From assembly GCA_963789275.1 (NCBI GenBank), contig CAWBKF010000040.1, positions 19,313-83,312 on the forward strand: a stretch of DNA of 64,000 bases. Reading direction: 5' to 3'. This document shows positions 26,051-35,245 of the stretch, one piece after another; position 1 is the stretch's first letter; each line of letters begins with the position of its first letter. Position numbers and translations under genes: made by a program. Under the pieces are notes generated by a model. The model had not been told where the DNA came from. It did no database searches and saw nothing but the letters and a program-made list of their open reading frames with translations. The stretch is from DAHUYF01 sp963789275 (GTDB taxonomy: Bacteria > Pseudomonadota > Alphaproteobacteria > ATCC43930 > CGMCC-115725).

Positions 26051-28009
26051 ATGCCGGCGAGGTGGCTCGCTCATCGTCTGATGCTGTTGGTGCTGCTGCT
26101 CTGGGCCTCGGCGGCGCCGGTGCGGGCGGAGCTTGGCGATGCCGACCGGCAGATCTATCACGAGGCGTTTCAGGCGGCGCGATCCGGCGACTGGGCGCTG
26201 GCCGGGCAACGCGTCGAGAAGGCGCATGACCGGCTGCTCGCCAAGGTGCTGTGGTGGCTCAACCTGTCGCGCGCCAACAGCGGCGCCTCCTTCACCGATC
26301 TGACCGGCTTCATCATCGCCAATCCCGACTGGCCGGGCCAGCTGGGGCTGCGCCAGCACGCCGAGGAGGCGATGGTCGGCGTCCCCGACCACAGCCTCGA
26401 CCAATGGTTCGAGCGCTTTGCCCCGGTGACGCCCGCCGGCAAGTTCAAGCAGGCCGACATCTGGATCGCCCAAGGACGCGAGCAGGAGGGGCTGGCGCGG
26501 ATCCGTGAGGTCTGGGTCAAAGGCGACTTCACCGCGTTCGAGGAAAAGTCGGTGCTGCAGCGCTACCATGGGACCTTGCGTCCCGCGGATCACTGGGCCC
26601 GGCTCGATCGCCTGCTGTGGGACGGCCAGGTCGAGGCGGCGCGACGTATGATGCCGCGGGTCGATCTCGACCACCGCGCGCTCGCCGATGCGCGCATCCG
26701 CATCGCGGCGATGGAGCCCGGCGTCGAGCGCTTGCTGACGCGGCTTCCGGCCGCGCTGCAGAACGATCCCGGTTTGCTCTTCGAGCGCATGCGCTGGCGC
26801 GCCCGCAAGGAGCATTACGATGACGCCATCACCATGCTCGAGCATCCGCCGGAGGACTTGGTACGGCCGCTCGCCTGGGCGAGCGAGCGCCAAGTGCTGG
26901 CGCGGCACGCGCTGGCGGTCGGCGACATCTCGGTCGCGTATCGCCTGGCGGCGCGCCATGGCCTCAGCAGCGGCCAGACCTTCGCCGAGCTCGAATTCCT
27001 CGCCGGCTGGGTGGCGCTGCGCTTCCTGCGCGAGCCGGACCTTGCCTACAACCACTTCGTCAAGCTCTATGACGAGGTGAAGCTGCCGGTGAGCGTCGCG
27101 CGCGGCGCCTATTGGGCGGGGCGCGCCGCCGAAGCCATGAGCAACCACCAGCTTGCCAGCGCATGGTACGGCACGGCGGCGGTGCAAGTGACCACCTATT
27201 ACGGCCAGCTCGCCGCCACCACGCTCGGCGAGCCCACGATCGCGCGCGGCATCACCGAGCCCAAACCGACCGCGGCCGAGACCGCTGCATTCGACAAGCA
27301 CGAGCTGGTTCAAGCGATGCGCGACATGGCGCAGGTCGGCGCCAACGACTATATCGGCCCCTTCGCCCGGCGGGTGAGCGAGCTTGCCAAGATCCCGGCC
27401 GAGCACGCGCTGCTCGCTCATCTTGTCGTCAAGCTCGGCCGGCCCGATATCGCGATCGCCGTGGCGAAGAAGGCAAGCTATGCCGGCGTCACGTTGCTCG
27501 ACGAAGGCTATCCCATCACCGAGCTGCCGCCGGGCGGCGGCGCCGAACGGCCGCTGGTGCTGGCGATGACGCGGCAGGAAAGCGCATTCGACCGCGAGGC
27601 GATCAGCACGGCCGGGGCGCGCGGCATGATGCAACTGATGCCGGCCACCGCCAGCCACATTGCCAAGACGCTGCACATGCCCTTCTCGGAGACCCGGCTG
27701 CTGACCGACCCGCATTACAACATCACCCTCGGCCGACAGTACCTCGACGGTCTGCTCGGTGATTTCTCCGGCTCCTACGTGCTGGCGATCGCCGCCTACA
27801 ATGCCGGCCCGTCGCGGGTGCGACAGTGGATGCGCGACTATGGCGACCCTCGCGCCAAGAACGCCGACGTGGTCGACTGGGTCGAATCGATCCCGGTGGG
27901 CGAGACGCGCAACTATGTCCAGCGCGTACTCGAGAACCTGCAGATCTACCGCCTGCGCCTCGGCGATCGCGGCCTCGCCTTCTCGCTCGCCAGCGACCTG
28001 AAGCGGTGA
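26051..28009 (+). CDS. Soluble lytic murein transglycosylase
   Basis: Periplasmic enzyme that cleaves peptidoglycan glycan strands to anhydro-muropeptides. The start at 26051 (after CTGGAGTTGTG) gives a signal peptide MPARWLAHRLMLLVLLLWAS ending near VRA. A long alpha-superhelical U domain covers about residues 30-470. The C-terminal SLT domain has the catalytic glutamate in MTRQESAFDREA, then STAGARGMMQLMPATA and AIAAYNAGPSRVRQW. At 652 residues it matches Slt70-type enzymes. The frame is open to 25955, but those residues are unlike a signal peptide. Confidence 0.92.
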   Translation: MPARWLAHRLMLLVLLLWASAAPVRAELGDADRQIYHEAFQAARSGDWALAGQRVEKAHDRLLAKVLWWLNLSRANSGASFTDLTGFIIANPDWPGQLGLRQHAEEAMVGVPDHSLDQWFERFAPVTPAGKFKQADIWIAQGREQEGLARIREVWVKGDFTAFEEKSVLQRYHGTLRPADHWARLDRLLWDGQVEAARRMMPRVDLDHRALADARIRIAAMEPGVERLLTRLPAALQNDPGLLFERMRWRARKEHYDDAITMLEHPPEDLVRPLAWASERQVLARHALAVGDISVAYRLAARHGLSSGQTFAELEFLAGWVALRFLREPDLAYNHFVKLYDEVKLPVSVARGAYWAGRAAEAMSNHQLASAWYGTAAVQVTTYYGQLAATTLGEPTIARGITEPKPTAAETAAFDKHELVQAMRDMAQVGANDYIGPFARRVSELAKIPAEHALLAHLVVKLGRPDIAIAVAKKASYAGVTLLDEGYPITELPPGGGAERPLVLAMTRQESAFDREAISTAGARGMMQLMPATASHIAKTLHMPFSETRLLTDPHYNITLGRQYLDGLLGDFSGSYVLAIAAYNAGPSRVRQWMRDYGDPRAKNADVVDWVESIPVGETRNYVQRVLENLQIYRLRLGDRGLAFSLASDLKR

Positions 28010-28052
28010 CGACGCCGCGGCCATCCCTTTCCCGCCTGCGAGGAGACCTGCC

Positions 28053-28739
28053 ATGACCACCGCTGCGATCGCCGCGACCGAGGCCTACGTCTTCGACGCC
28101 TATGGCACCTTGTTCGACATCACCTCCGCGTCACGGCGCTGCAGCGATGCGCTGGGCGACAAGGCGGAGGCGCTCGCCGCGCTGTGGCGCACCAGACAGC
28201 TTGAATACAGCTGGCTGCGCAGCCTGATGGGCCGGCATGCGGATTTCTGGCAGGTCACGGGCGAGTCTCTCGACTACGCCCTGGCGGCACTGGCCATCAC
28301 CGGCGACGGCCTGCGCGAGCGGCTGATGGATGCATTCCTCACCATAGAGGCCTATCCCGACGCACGCGCCGTGCTCGAGGCGCTGCGCAGCGCCAAGCGC
28401 CCGGCGGCGATCCTCTCCAACGGCTCGCCGCGCATGCTCGCCGCGGCGGTCGGATCGGCAGGGATCGGCGAGCTCGTCGACCATCTGCTCTCGGTCGAGG
28501 AAGCGGGCATCTACAAGCCCGACCGCCGCGTCTATCAGCTCGCCGTCGACCGCCTCGGCCTGGCGCCGGCGCGCATCTGCTTCGTTTCGTCCAATGGCTG
28601 GGACGCCGCCGGCGCGGCGGCCTTCGGCTTCGCGTCGGTCTGGGCCAACCGTGCCGGCGCGCCGCGCGAGCGATTGCCCGCCGAGCCGGTGGCCGAGATC
28701 GGCAGCCTCGCTGCGCTCCCGGCGCTGCTCGGCCTGTGA
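28053..28739 (+). CDS. HAD-family (S)-2-haloacid dehalogenase-like hydrolase
   Basis: A 228-residue hydrolase of the type II haloacid dehalogenase group. The nucleophile aspartate lies in YVFDAYGTLFDITS, the arginine-containing cap region in RQLEYSWLRSLMGRHADFW, the serine/asparagine motif in AAILSNGSPRML, the lysine in GIYKPDRRVYQL and the final acidic motif in FVSSNGWDAAGAAAFG. These match active haloacid dehalogenases. The stop overlaps the following hydrolase start, so the two form an operon with the dehydratase gene. Confidence 0.88.
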   Translation: MTTAAIAATEAYVFDAYGTLFDITSASRRCSDALGDKAEALAALWRTRQLEYSWLRSLMGRHADFWQVTGESLDYALAALAITGDGLRERLMDAFLTIEAYPDARAVLEALRSAKRPAAILSNGSPRMLAAAVGSAGIGELVDHLLSVEEAGIYKPDRRVYQLAVDRLGLAPARICFVSSNGWDAAGAAAFGFASVWANRAGAPRERLPAEPVAEIGSLAALPALLGL

Positions 28740-29587
28740 TCGGGTTTCGCGAGCGGTACCTCACGGCACAGGACGGACTCCGGCTCTATTTCCGCGACTA
28801 TGGCGACCCGCTGTCGCCCCGCCTGCCGCTGCTCTGCCTCAGCGGACTCGTCCGCAACAGCGCCGATTTCGCCGATCTTGCGGCCCGCCATGCCGGCGAG
28901 CGGCGCGTCCTCGCGCTCGACTATCGTGGCCGCGGACGCTCGGCCTATGACGGCAATTGGCGCAATTACGAGCCGCTCGTCTATATCAACGACATCGCGC
29001 ATCTCATCGCCGCCGCCGGCCTCCATCGCGTCATCGTCGTCGGAACCTCGCTGGGCGGAGTGCTCGCCATGGGGCTCGCCGTGCTGAAGCCGACGGCCCT
29101 CGGCGCTATCGTGCTCAACGATTTCGGCCCCGAGGTTGTCCCCGGCGGCATCGGCCGCATCCTCGGCTATATCGGCCAGGACCATCCGCAGCCGGATTGG
29201 CCGAGCGCGGTGCGCTATCTGCAGGAGCTGCTGCCGACATTGTCGATCCGCACCGAGGAGGGGTGGCTCAAAATGGCGCATGGCACCTTCCGCGAGGGCG
29301 CCGACGGCCGACTGCATTTCGATTGGGACGTCGCGGTGGCGAAGCCGCTGGCGCGCACCGCCGGGGCGGTGCCGGATCTCTGGCCCTATTTCCGCGCGCT
29401 CGGTCGCATCCCGACCTTGGCGCTGCGCGGCGCGCTGTCGGATGTGCTCGCCGCCGAGACCTTCGAGCGCATGGCGCTTGCCAAGCCCGATCTGCTGCGT
29501 GTAAGCGTGCCCAATGCCGGCCACGCGCCGACGCTCAACGAACCCGAAGCCGCCACCGCAGTCGATGACTTCATCCGCCGCTTCTGA
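28736..29587 (+). CDS. Alpha/beta-hydrolase
   Basis: A 283-residue alpha/beta-hydrolase starting from GTG (overlapping the HAD stop by 4 bases). The nucleophile elbow is VVGTSLGGVLAM, and the catalytic histidine lies in VPNAGHAPTLNEPEA near the C-terminus. LDYRGRGRSAYDGNW is the usual loop after strand 4. The substrate is unknown. It overlaps the start of the downstream dehydratase gene by 23 bases, so all three genes are probably cotranscribed. Confidence 0.85.
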   Translation: MIGFRERYLTAQDGLRLYFRDYGDPLSPRLPLLCLSGLVRNSADFADLAARHAGERRVLALDYRGRGRSAYDGNWRNYEPLVYINDIAHLIAAAGLHRVIVVGTSLGGVLAMGLAVLKPTALGAIVLNDFGPEVVPGGIGRILGYIGQDHPQPDWPSAVRYLQELLPTLSIRTEEGWLKMAHGTFREGADGRLHFDWDVAVAKPLARTAGAVPDLWPYFRALGRIPTLALRGALSDVLAAETFERMALAKPDLLRVSVPNAGHAPTLNEPEAATAVDDFIRRF

Positions 29588-30560
29588 CCTGCCGGACATC
29601 GCCGATCTGCGCGCGGCTGCCGGGCGGCTTGCCGGCCGCGTGGTGGTGACGCCGCTGTTGGAAGCGCCGCTGCTGAGCGCAAGGCTCGGCCTGCGCCTGC
29701 TGGTCAAGGCGGAGACGCTCCAGCGCACCGGGTCTTTCAAGTTCCGCGGCGCGATGAACACCCTGCTGCAGCTCGACGAGCGTCAGCGCCGTGCCGGCGT
29801 GGTGGCCTATTCCTCGGGCAACCATGCGCAGGGCGTGGCGGCGGCAGCGCAGCTGCTCGGCATTCCCGCGACCATCGTGATGCCGGCCGACGCCCCCGCC
29901 ATCAAGGTCGCGAATACACGCGGCTACGGCGCCGAGGTGGTGCTCTATGACCGCTGGGGCGAGAGCCGCGAGGCGATCGGCGCCCGGCTCGCCGCCGCGC
30001 GCGGCGCGAGCCTGGTCCCGCCCTATGACGACGCGCGCGTGATCGCCGGCCAGGGCACGGTCGGACTCGAGATCGCCGCGCAGGCCGCCGCGCTCGGCGT
30101 GACGCTCGACGCGCTGGTGGTGCCGGCCAGCGGCGGCGGGCTCGTCGCCGGCTGCGCCCTGGCGCTCGCCGCGGACAGTCCGGGCACCAGGATCTACAGC
30201 GCCGAGCCGGAGGCGGCAGACGATCTGCGCCGCTCGCTGGCGGCCGGCGAGCGCGTGGCCAATGACCCCGCGCCGCCTTCGATCTGCGATGCGCTGTTGG
30301 CGCCGACGCCGGGCGTGATCCCCTTCGCCATCCATCGCCGGCTGCTCGCCGGCGGCGTCGTGGCGAGCGACGCCGAAATCCAGCGCGCCATGGCCGTGGC
30401 TTTCGCCGAGTTGAAGCTGGTCGTCGAGCCCGGGGGCGCCGCGGCGCTGGCGGCGGTGCTGGCCGGCCGCCTCGACGCCAAAGGCACGACCATCGCCGTC
30501 GTTGCTTCAGGCGGCAATGTCGATCATGAGACTTTCGTCAAGGCGCTCGCCGGCCGCTGA
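29565..30560 (+). CDS. PLP-dependent serine/threonine dehydratase
   Basis: Fold-type II PLP enzyme of the threonine dehydratase/serine racemase group. The PLP lysine is in QRTGSFKFRGAMNTL, the substrate loop is SSGNHAQGVAAAA and the phosphate-binding glycine loop is PASGGGLVAGCAL. A product of 331 residues without a C-terminal ACT domain points to the catabolic (allosterically simple) type. The start at 29565 overlaps the hydrolase gene; a longer start at 29514 is less likely. Confidence 0.88.
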   Translation: MTSSAASDLPDIADLRAAAGRLAGRVVVTPLLEAPLLSARLGLRLLVKAETLQRTGSFKFRGAMNTLLQLDERQRRAGVVAYSSGNHAQGVAAAAQLLGIPATIVMPADAPAIKVANTRGYGAEVVLYDRWGESREAIGARLAAARGASLVPPYDDARVIAGQGTVGLEIAAQAAALGVTLDALVVPASGGGLVAGCALALAADSPGTRIYSAEPEAADDLRRSLAAGERVANDPAPPSICDALLAPTPGVIPFAIHRRLLAGGVVASDAEIQRAMAVAFAELKLVVEPGGAAALAAVLAGRLDAKGTTIAVVASGGNVDHETFVKALAGR

Positions 30561-30570
30561 CGACGGAATC

Positions 30571-31017
30571 CTAAGCGGGCTTGGGCTCGGCGCGTGGCGG
30601 CGCGTTGAGGCGCGCCGGGCGGACCGCGTCCTCGGCCACCGCCTCGATCGTGTCGACGCGACGGCTGAAGCCCTCGAAGATCGCGCCCTGCTCGATCGAC
30701 AGCGAGACATGCGTCACATCCGCGACGACGCGGGCCGTGCGCGCCAGCACCACCGAGGTGGCGGTAAGCCGGCCGGCCAGATTGCCGGCGACGACCGCGA
30801 TATCGGCCTCGACGGCACCGGTGATCGAGCCGCCCTCGCCGAGCGTGAGCTTGCGCGCGACCACATCGCCCTTGATCGAGCCGCTGATATGCAGCTCGCC
30901 CTGGCTGACGACGTCGCCTTCGATCTTCAGGTCGCTGCTGAGGATCGACGGAGCTGCGGGGCGGCTCGGAGGACCTTGCCGCTCGCTTTGCTCAATTCCC
31001 GTTTGCTTGAACCACAT
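30571..31017 (-). CDS. Bactofilin (polymer-forming cytoskeletal protein)
   Basis: A 148-residue bactofilin. The central right-handed beta-helix shows the regular hydrophobic/glycine repeat from SSDLKIEGDVVSQGELHISG through GSITGAVEADIAVVAGN. The ends are proline-rich and disordered. Bactofilins polymerise without nucleotide and recruit cell-wall enzymes. Here the start overlaps the 3' end of the M23 peptidase gene by 26 bases, the classic bactofilin-peptidase pair. Confidence 0.92.
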   Translation of the reverse strand: MWFKQTGIEQSERQGPPSRPAAPSILSSDLKIEGDVVSQGELHISGSIKGDVVARKLTLGEGGSITGAVEADIAVVAGNLAGRLTATSVVLARTARVVADVTHVSLSIEQGAIFEGFSRRVDTIEAVAEDAVRPARLNAPPRAEPKPA

Positions 31018-32408
31018 TTTTGCCCGCCTGCAAAAACTTTTCGGGGTCCTGCGCCGTGCCGTTGACCAGCACCTCGTAGTGGAGATGCGGTCCCGTGCTC
31101 CGACCGGTACTTCCTAGCTCTCCGACCTGGAAATGCGCCGGCACCTTCTGGCCGCGTGCCACCAAGAAACGGTGTAGGTGGGCGTAGCGGGTGACGATGC
31201 CGTGGCCGTGGTCGATCTCGACGACTTTGCCGTAATTGTCTTTCACACCGGTAAAGATCACGGTGCCGGGGGCGGTGCTGTAGACCGCGCTGCGATAGGG
31301 CGCCTCCAGGTCGAGGCCGGTATGGAAGGCCTGGCGGTGGTTCAGCGGATCGACGCGGCTGCCGAATTCGCTGCCGAGGCTGTAACGCGCCAGCGGCGCG
31401 GCCAGCGGCAGCGTCTTCAGGATCTTTTGCAGCTCCTCGCCGCGCGCCTCGGCGGCGGCCATATGCTTCTTGTCGAGCGCGATATAGGGACCGCCCTCGC
31501 CTTGCGGCACCGAATTCAGCCGTCCCAGGAGCTTCTCGACATCGACGCCGGTCGAGGCGAGAACCTGCTCGATCTCGCCGCTGCCGGAAGCCGGTGCGTT
31601 CTGGCTGTGCTGGTCGGACGGGCGGTCGGCGATCGAGCGCTGCGGTGCGGCCGGGACCGGGACTATCGCGGTGCCGTCAGCCGTTCCCGGCGCCGCAGGC
31701 GTCAGAGGCCGAGCCGCGGCCCTGCAGCTCGGTGAGCCGAGCCTGCAGGCGATCGCGCTCGGAGAGGGTCTTGTCATGTTCGGCGGCGAGCTGCTGCAGC
31801 TTGCGCTCGTTGCTGGCGAGATCGGCCTTGGCCTGACTGGTGCGGGCGTTGGCGCCTTCGAGCTCGGTCTCGAGCTGGTGAACGCGCGCCTGCAGCGCCT
31901 GACGCTGCGAGTCCGACTGACGCAATTCGCCGCGATTGGCATCAAGCGTGTGGTTGAGCTGCGCCACACTCTGGGTTCGGTTGCTGGCCGCGTCCTGCGC
32001 CTGGGCAAGCTGGCGCTGCAGCTCGGCCTCGTCGGCAACGGCGTGGTCACGCGCCTCCTCGAGCGCCTTGATTCGCGCCTGCGCCTCGTCGACGGCGGCC
32101 TTGCTTTCGAGGATTGCCGCCGCGTTGCCACTTTGCGTCAACCGGGCGTTGGCCGCGGCAAGCTGGCGTTGGAGGTCATCGACCTGTCCCTGGAGCGCCA
32201 CGCCGGAGCCCGCTGCCTGGTCGGCGCGCCGATGCTGCAGTTCGATCAGCCCGTAAGCGACCAGGGCAGTCGCCGCGACGCCAGCGAGCGCCATCGCCAC
32301 CTGGGCGCGGCGGCTCAGCATGATGTAACTCACCCGCCCTTCGGCTCTAACCAGGATCTGGCGCTCAGGAAACAGCCGCAGGATCGATTTCAGCAGTCTG
32401 CCGAGCAA
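30992..32408 (-). CDS. M23 peptidoglycan endopeptidase with coiled coil (frameshifted)
   Basis: Membrane-anchored LytM-type metallopeptidase. The N-terminal frame encodes one membrane helix (VAMALAGVAATALVAYGLIE) and a long coiled coil rich in alanine, glutamine and arginine. The C-terminal frame encodes the peptidase: SEFGSRVDPLNHRQAFHTGLD with the HxxxD zinc motif, and GPHLHYEVLVNG with the HxH motif. The frames join near 31706, and deleting one base gives about 471 residues. I place the start at a TTG (32408) after GGAGGGGAC because the frame further upstream is atypical; this is uncertain. It pairs with the bactofilin downstream. Confidence 0.82.
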
Positions 32409-32945
32409 GTCCCCTCCGCTATCGACGCCAAAGCTGCCGCGCCTTCGGCCGAAATACGCACCGGGCCTCAGCGTGGTCCCCCCCACGAGGACACTCGGTG
32501 AACGGAACCGAAAAAATGAACTTGCGCTTGCCCGCCAGCGCAAAGATGGTGGCGAAACAATCGCAGGTTTCCGGCCTTTCCCGCGATTTACCATAACGAC
32601 CCTACCGGCTCGAAGAGCCCCTGGCAAGGCGTTTCACCCCCTGCCCGGCCGCGGCACGGGCGGACGGCAAGCATCGCCAGCGATGACGGATCGGTTGTCG
32701 CGCGCCCGCTGCTCCGCAGCCGTCGTCCCCCGAAAGCCGCGCGGCGCGACAGAGAGTTCTGTCGTAGCATTCCCCGCCCTTCCCTGGTGCAACCAACCGC
32801 GCAAGACGCAAATCCCCTGGCCAAAGCGCGCAATACCCGCGCCAAGCCTCCAGCGTTAACCAACTTTGCTGACAAACCGTTAACGTGCTCCAAAAGGAGC
32901 GAAATCAACTGCAAGTATTCGCCAGAAACACCCGGCGATGACGCC
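32409..32945. other. 537-bp spacer without a recognisable gene
   Basis: Lies between the M23 peptidase start and the AlkA-type glycosylase stop. I see no open frame with protein-like composition. The only structure noticed is a short hairpin at 32887-32900 (GCTCC-AAAA-GGAGC), next to two GTTAAC copies. No FNR-type palindrome is present. Confidence 0.6.
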
Positions 32946-33656
32946 TTAACTTGCCGCGATGCGCTGCTTGCCGCGATCGAGATGAGCGTAGAAATACCAG
33001 CAGGCGATGCTGCGGTAGGGCCGCCACGCTTCGGCGAGGCGGGTGAGCTTGGCGGCGGGCGCCTCGCGCGAGACGCCGTAGACGTCGGCGATCGCCGCCC
33101 GGATCGAGACATCGCCGAGCGGCAGCACGTCAAGCCGGCCGAGCGAGAACATCAGGTACATTTCCGCGGTCCAGCGGCCGATGCCCTTGATCGCGGTGAG
33201 CGCCTCGATCGCCGCCTCGTCGGACAAGAGCTCGAGCGCGGCGAAGAGCGCCGGGGCGCCGACCGCTGCAGCGGCGAGCCCGCGCAGATAGTCGCGCTTC
33301 TGCCGCGAGACGCCGGCAGCGGCAAAGGCGGCTTCGTCGAGCGCCATCACCGCCTCGGGCGTGATCAGGCCGCCGCAGGCGTGAAGCAGCCGGCCCGCGA
33401 TGGTGGCCGCCGCCTTGCCTGAGAGCTGCTGGCGCAGAATGGCATGAAACAGGCTGGGAAAGCCGCCGGGCCGCCGGCCGTAGGCGCAAGGTCCGACGGC
33501 CTTGATCACTTCCGCCAAGCGGCGGTCGCCGCGCATCAGCCGGCGCCGCGCCCGCGCCAGCAGCCGGATCGCCTCGGCCTGATCATGCGGCAGTGCCAGG
33601 ATGGTCGTGTCGGAAACCATCGATCCATCGCCAGGCACGGACATCGACACCCTCAC
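32946..33656 (-). CDS. DNA-3-methyladenine glycosylase (AlkA/HhH-GPD type)
   Basis: Base-excision repair enzyme that removes alkylated purines. The 236-residue protein carries the helix-hairpin-helix ALTAIKGIGRWTAEMYLMF and the catalytic aspartate that follows in LDVLPLGDVSIRAA. An N-terminal AlkA-like domain is reduced or absent. The start is uncertain; 33620 (MVSDTTILALP) is a reasonable alternative. It lies alone, outside the region of FNR-type boxes. Confidence 0.9.
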   Translation of the reverse strand: MRVSMSVPGDGSMVSDTTILALPHDQAEAIRLLARARRRLMRGDRRLAEVIKAVGPCAYGRRPGGFPSLFHAILRQQLSGKAAATIAGRLLHACGGLITPEAVMALDEAAFAAAGVSRQKRDYLRGLAAAAVGAPALFAALELLSDEAAIEALTAIKGIGRWTAEMYLMFSLGRLDVLPLGDVSIRAAIADVYGVSREAPAAKLTRLAEAWRPYRSIACWYFYAHLDRGKQRIAAS

Positions 33657-33771
33657 CTTCCCGTTCGCCGCAACAATAGAACCACAGCAGCGGGATTGCC
33701 GCGCGGGGTTTTGCAGCGGTCGGGAAGGATCGGGTATGCGACGGTGGCGCTCGCCGGATCGCGCCCCCGCG

Positions 33772-33984
33772 CTAGAGATGCAGATTGAGGATGTGCCGCG
33801 ACGCGGTGGCCGCCATGCTCCGGCCGGTCTTGACCGAATTCGACGGGTTCATGGCCGATTTCGGCAAACCGTTGGCCTGGGTTTGCGCCTGGCGGCCGGC
33901 GCGCTGCAGGCGCTGGGCGGGAGAGGGCAATGCCTGCCGGCGCAGCACGGGGAGGTTCGAGGTCGGGATGCCACTGGTCGACAT
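33772..33984 (-). CDS. Small basic hypothetical protein
   Basis: A 70-residue protein I do not recognise. It starts at 33984 after an excellent ribosome-binding site (AAAGGAG, 9-10 bases from ATG). The sequence is basic, rich in serine, arginine and glutamine, and ends NLHL; no membrane helix or signal peptide is visible. The strong translation signal is the main support. A longer in-frame start at 34092 has no such signal. It lies between the AlkA-type gene and the L,D-transpeptidase. Confidence 0.5.
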   Translation of the reverse strand: MSTSGIPTSNLPVLRRQALPSPAQRLQRAGRQAQTQANGLPKSAMNPSNSVKTGRSMAATASRHILNLHL

Positions 33985-34236
33985 ATATCTGGTCTCCTTT
34001 GGGCGCCCTGGCCGATGATTGCTGCGACAAGGCCACCCCTTGCCCTTCTGAAAGCAACAAGCGTGCCGCGGGGCGAGCGCGAAATTCCGCACGCGCGCGC
34101 GGCGATATCTCGGTTGGCCGGCAGATTTTGCCGGCCGGCGGGTGCTCCGCCGCCGATCACTGCCGCCCGAGGCCGGGAAATCGCGCCGATCGACGCGTGT
34201 TCCGCCGCAACCGGCGGGTATCCAGCCTTGGCCGCG

Positions 34237-35130
34237 TCAATAGGGCACGGGCCGCGTCACCTGGACCGGCACACCGTCGCGCCGCGTCTCGGCCAAATGG
34301 ATCGTGTACCAATCGAGCCGGCCGTCATCGAGGCCGGCCGTCTTGGTGACCAGCTCGTCGGCGTCGATCGCCAAGGTCGATCGGGGGGCCCCTTTCTCCT
34401 CTAGCGCATCGGCGTCCTGCTGCGTCGGATGAACCTCGAGATAGAGCTCGCCGCCCGACCACCCCGCCTTCGCCGGCTGGTCCACCACGGTGACGGGCAC
34501 GCCGATCGCCACCATCCGATAGAGCCAGTCGATGTCCTCGGGATAGAGGCGGATGCAGCCATGGCTGTCGCGCCGGCCGATGCTGTAGGGCTTGTTGGTG
34601 CCGTGCACGGCGTAGCCTTTCCAGCCGAGATAGAGTGCGTAGTCGCCCATCGGATTGTCCGGCCCGGGCCCGATGGATGGCGGCAGGTCGGGGTCCTCCG
34701 CATGCTCGGAAGCCGTGGGGATCCAGACCGGGTGCGGACGCTTGGCGGCGATCCGCGTCCGGCCGAGCGGCGTCTCCTTGCCTTCGCCGCCGATGCCGAT
34801 GGGGAAGCTGCGCGGCTCGCCCTTGTCCGGGAAGTAATAGAGCCGGAGCTCCGCGAGGTTGATGACGATGCCGCGATGGGGCGCGTCCGGCAGGATGTGC
34901 TGCGTCGGCACGGTCAGCTCTGTGCCCGCGCCCGGCAGCCAGGGGTCGATGCCGGGATTGGCGGCGCGCATCTCGACATAGCCCACATCATAGCCGTGAG
35001 CGACGTCGAGCAGCGTGTCCTGGTCGCGCGTGACATAGCGGGTGGGAATGCCGACAAGCGCGGACATCACCGCTGGCCCCGCCGAGATCAGCAGGATGGC
35101 CGCACCCGCCAGAAGACGCCCTGAGCGCAT
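34237..35130 (-). CDS. LysM-containing L,D-transpeptidase
   Basis: Periplasmic enzyme that makes 3-3 peptidoglycan cross-links or anchors lipoproteins. The start at 35130 follows AAGGAGGAGGG and gives a signal peptide (RLLAGAAILLISAGPAVMSA). A LysM-like segment follows (YVTRDQDTLLDVAHGYDVG). The YkuD domain ends in the catalytic motif YAVHGTNKPYSIGRRDSHGC, where HGTN and SHGCIRL hold the active histidine and cysteine. The product is 297 residues. It is divergent from a second L,D-transpeptidase, and an FNR-type box lies at the midpoint (51 bp from this start). Confidence 0.92.
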   Translation of the reverse strand: MRSGRLLAGAAILLISAGPAVMSALVGIPTRYVTRDQDTLLDVAHGYDVGYVEMRAANPGIDPWLPGAGTELTVPTQHILPDAPHRGIVINLAELRLYYFPDKGEPRSFPIGIGGEGKETPLGRTRIAAKRPHPVWIPTASEHAEDPDLPPSIGPGPDNPMGDYALYLGWKGYAVHGTNKPYSIGRRDSHGCIRLYPEDIDWLYRMVAIGVPVTVVDQPAKAGWSGGELYLEVHPTQQDADALEEKGAPRSTLAIDADELVTKTAGLDDGRLDWYTIHLAETRRDGVPVQVTRPVPY

Positions 35131-35181
35131 CCCTCCTCCTTCGCGCGACGCCCAGGCGACGCCATAGCGGCCTGCGGCGCA

Positions 35182-35195
35182 TTGACGGAAATCAA
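35182..35195. promoter_or_regulatory. FNR/FixK-type box, divergent L,D-transpeptidase promoter
   Basis: TTGACGGAAATCAA, a perfect TTGA-N6-TCAA palindrome. It lies 51 bp from the minus-strand transpeptidase start and 50 bp from the plus-strand one, so one site could serve both genes. Confidence 0.75.
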
Positions 35196-35245
35196 TGCCG
35201 AGACCGCGGTGCCGGGCGAGAAGCATCCTGCAGGAAAAGGTGGCG

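Noticed and set aside
33785..34018. 77-codon plus-strand open frame opposite the small basic gene
   Set aside because: No ribosome-binding site, and the opposite strand has a strong one.
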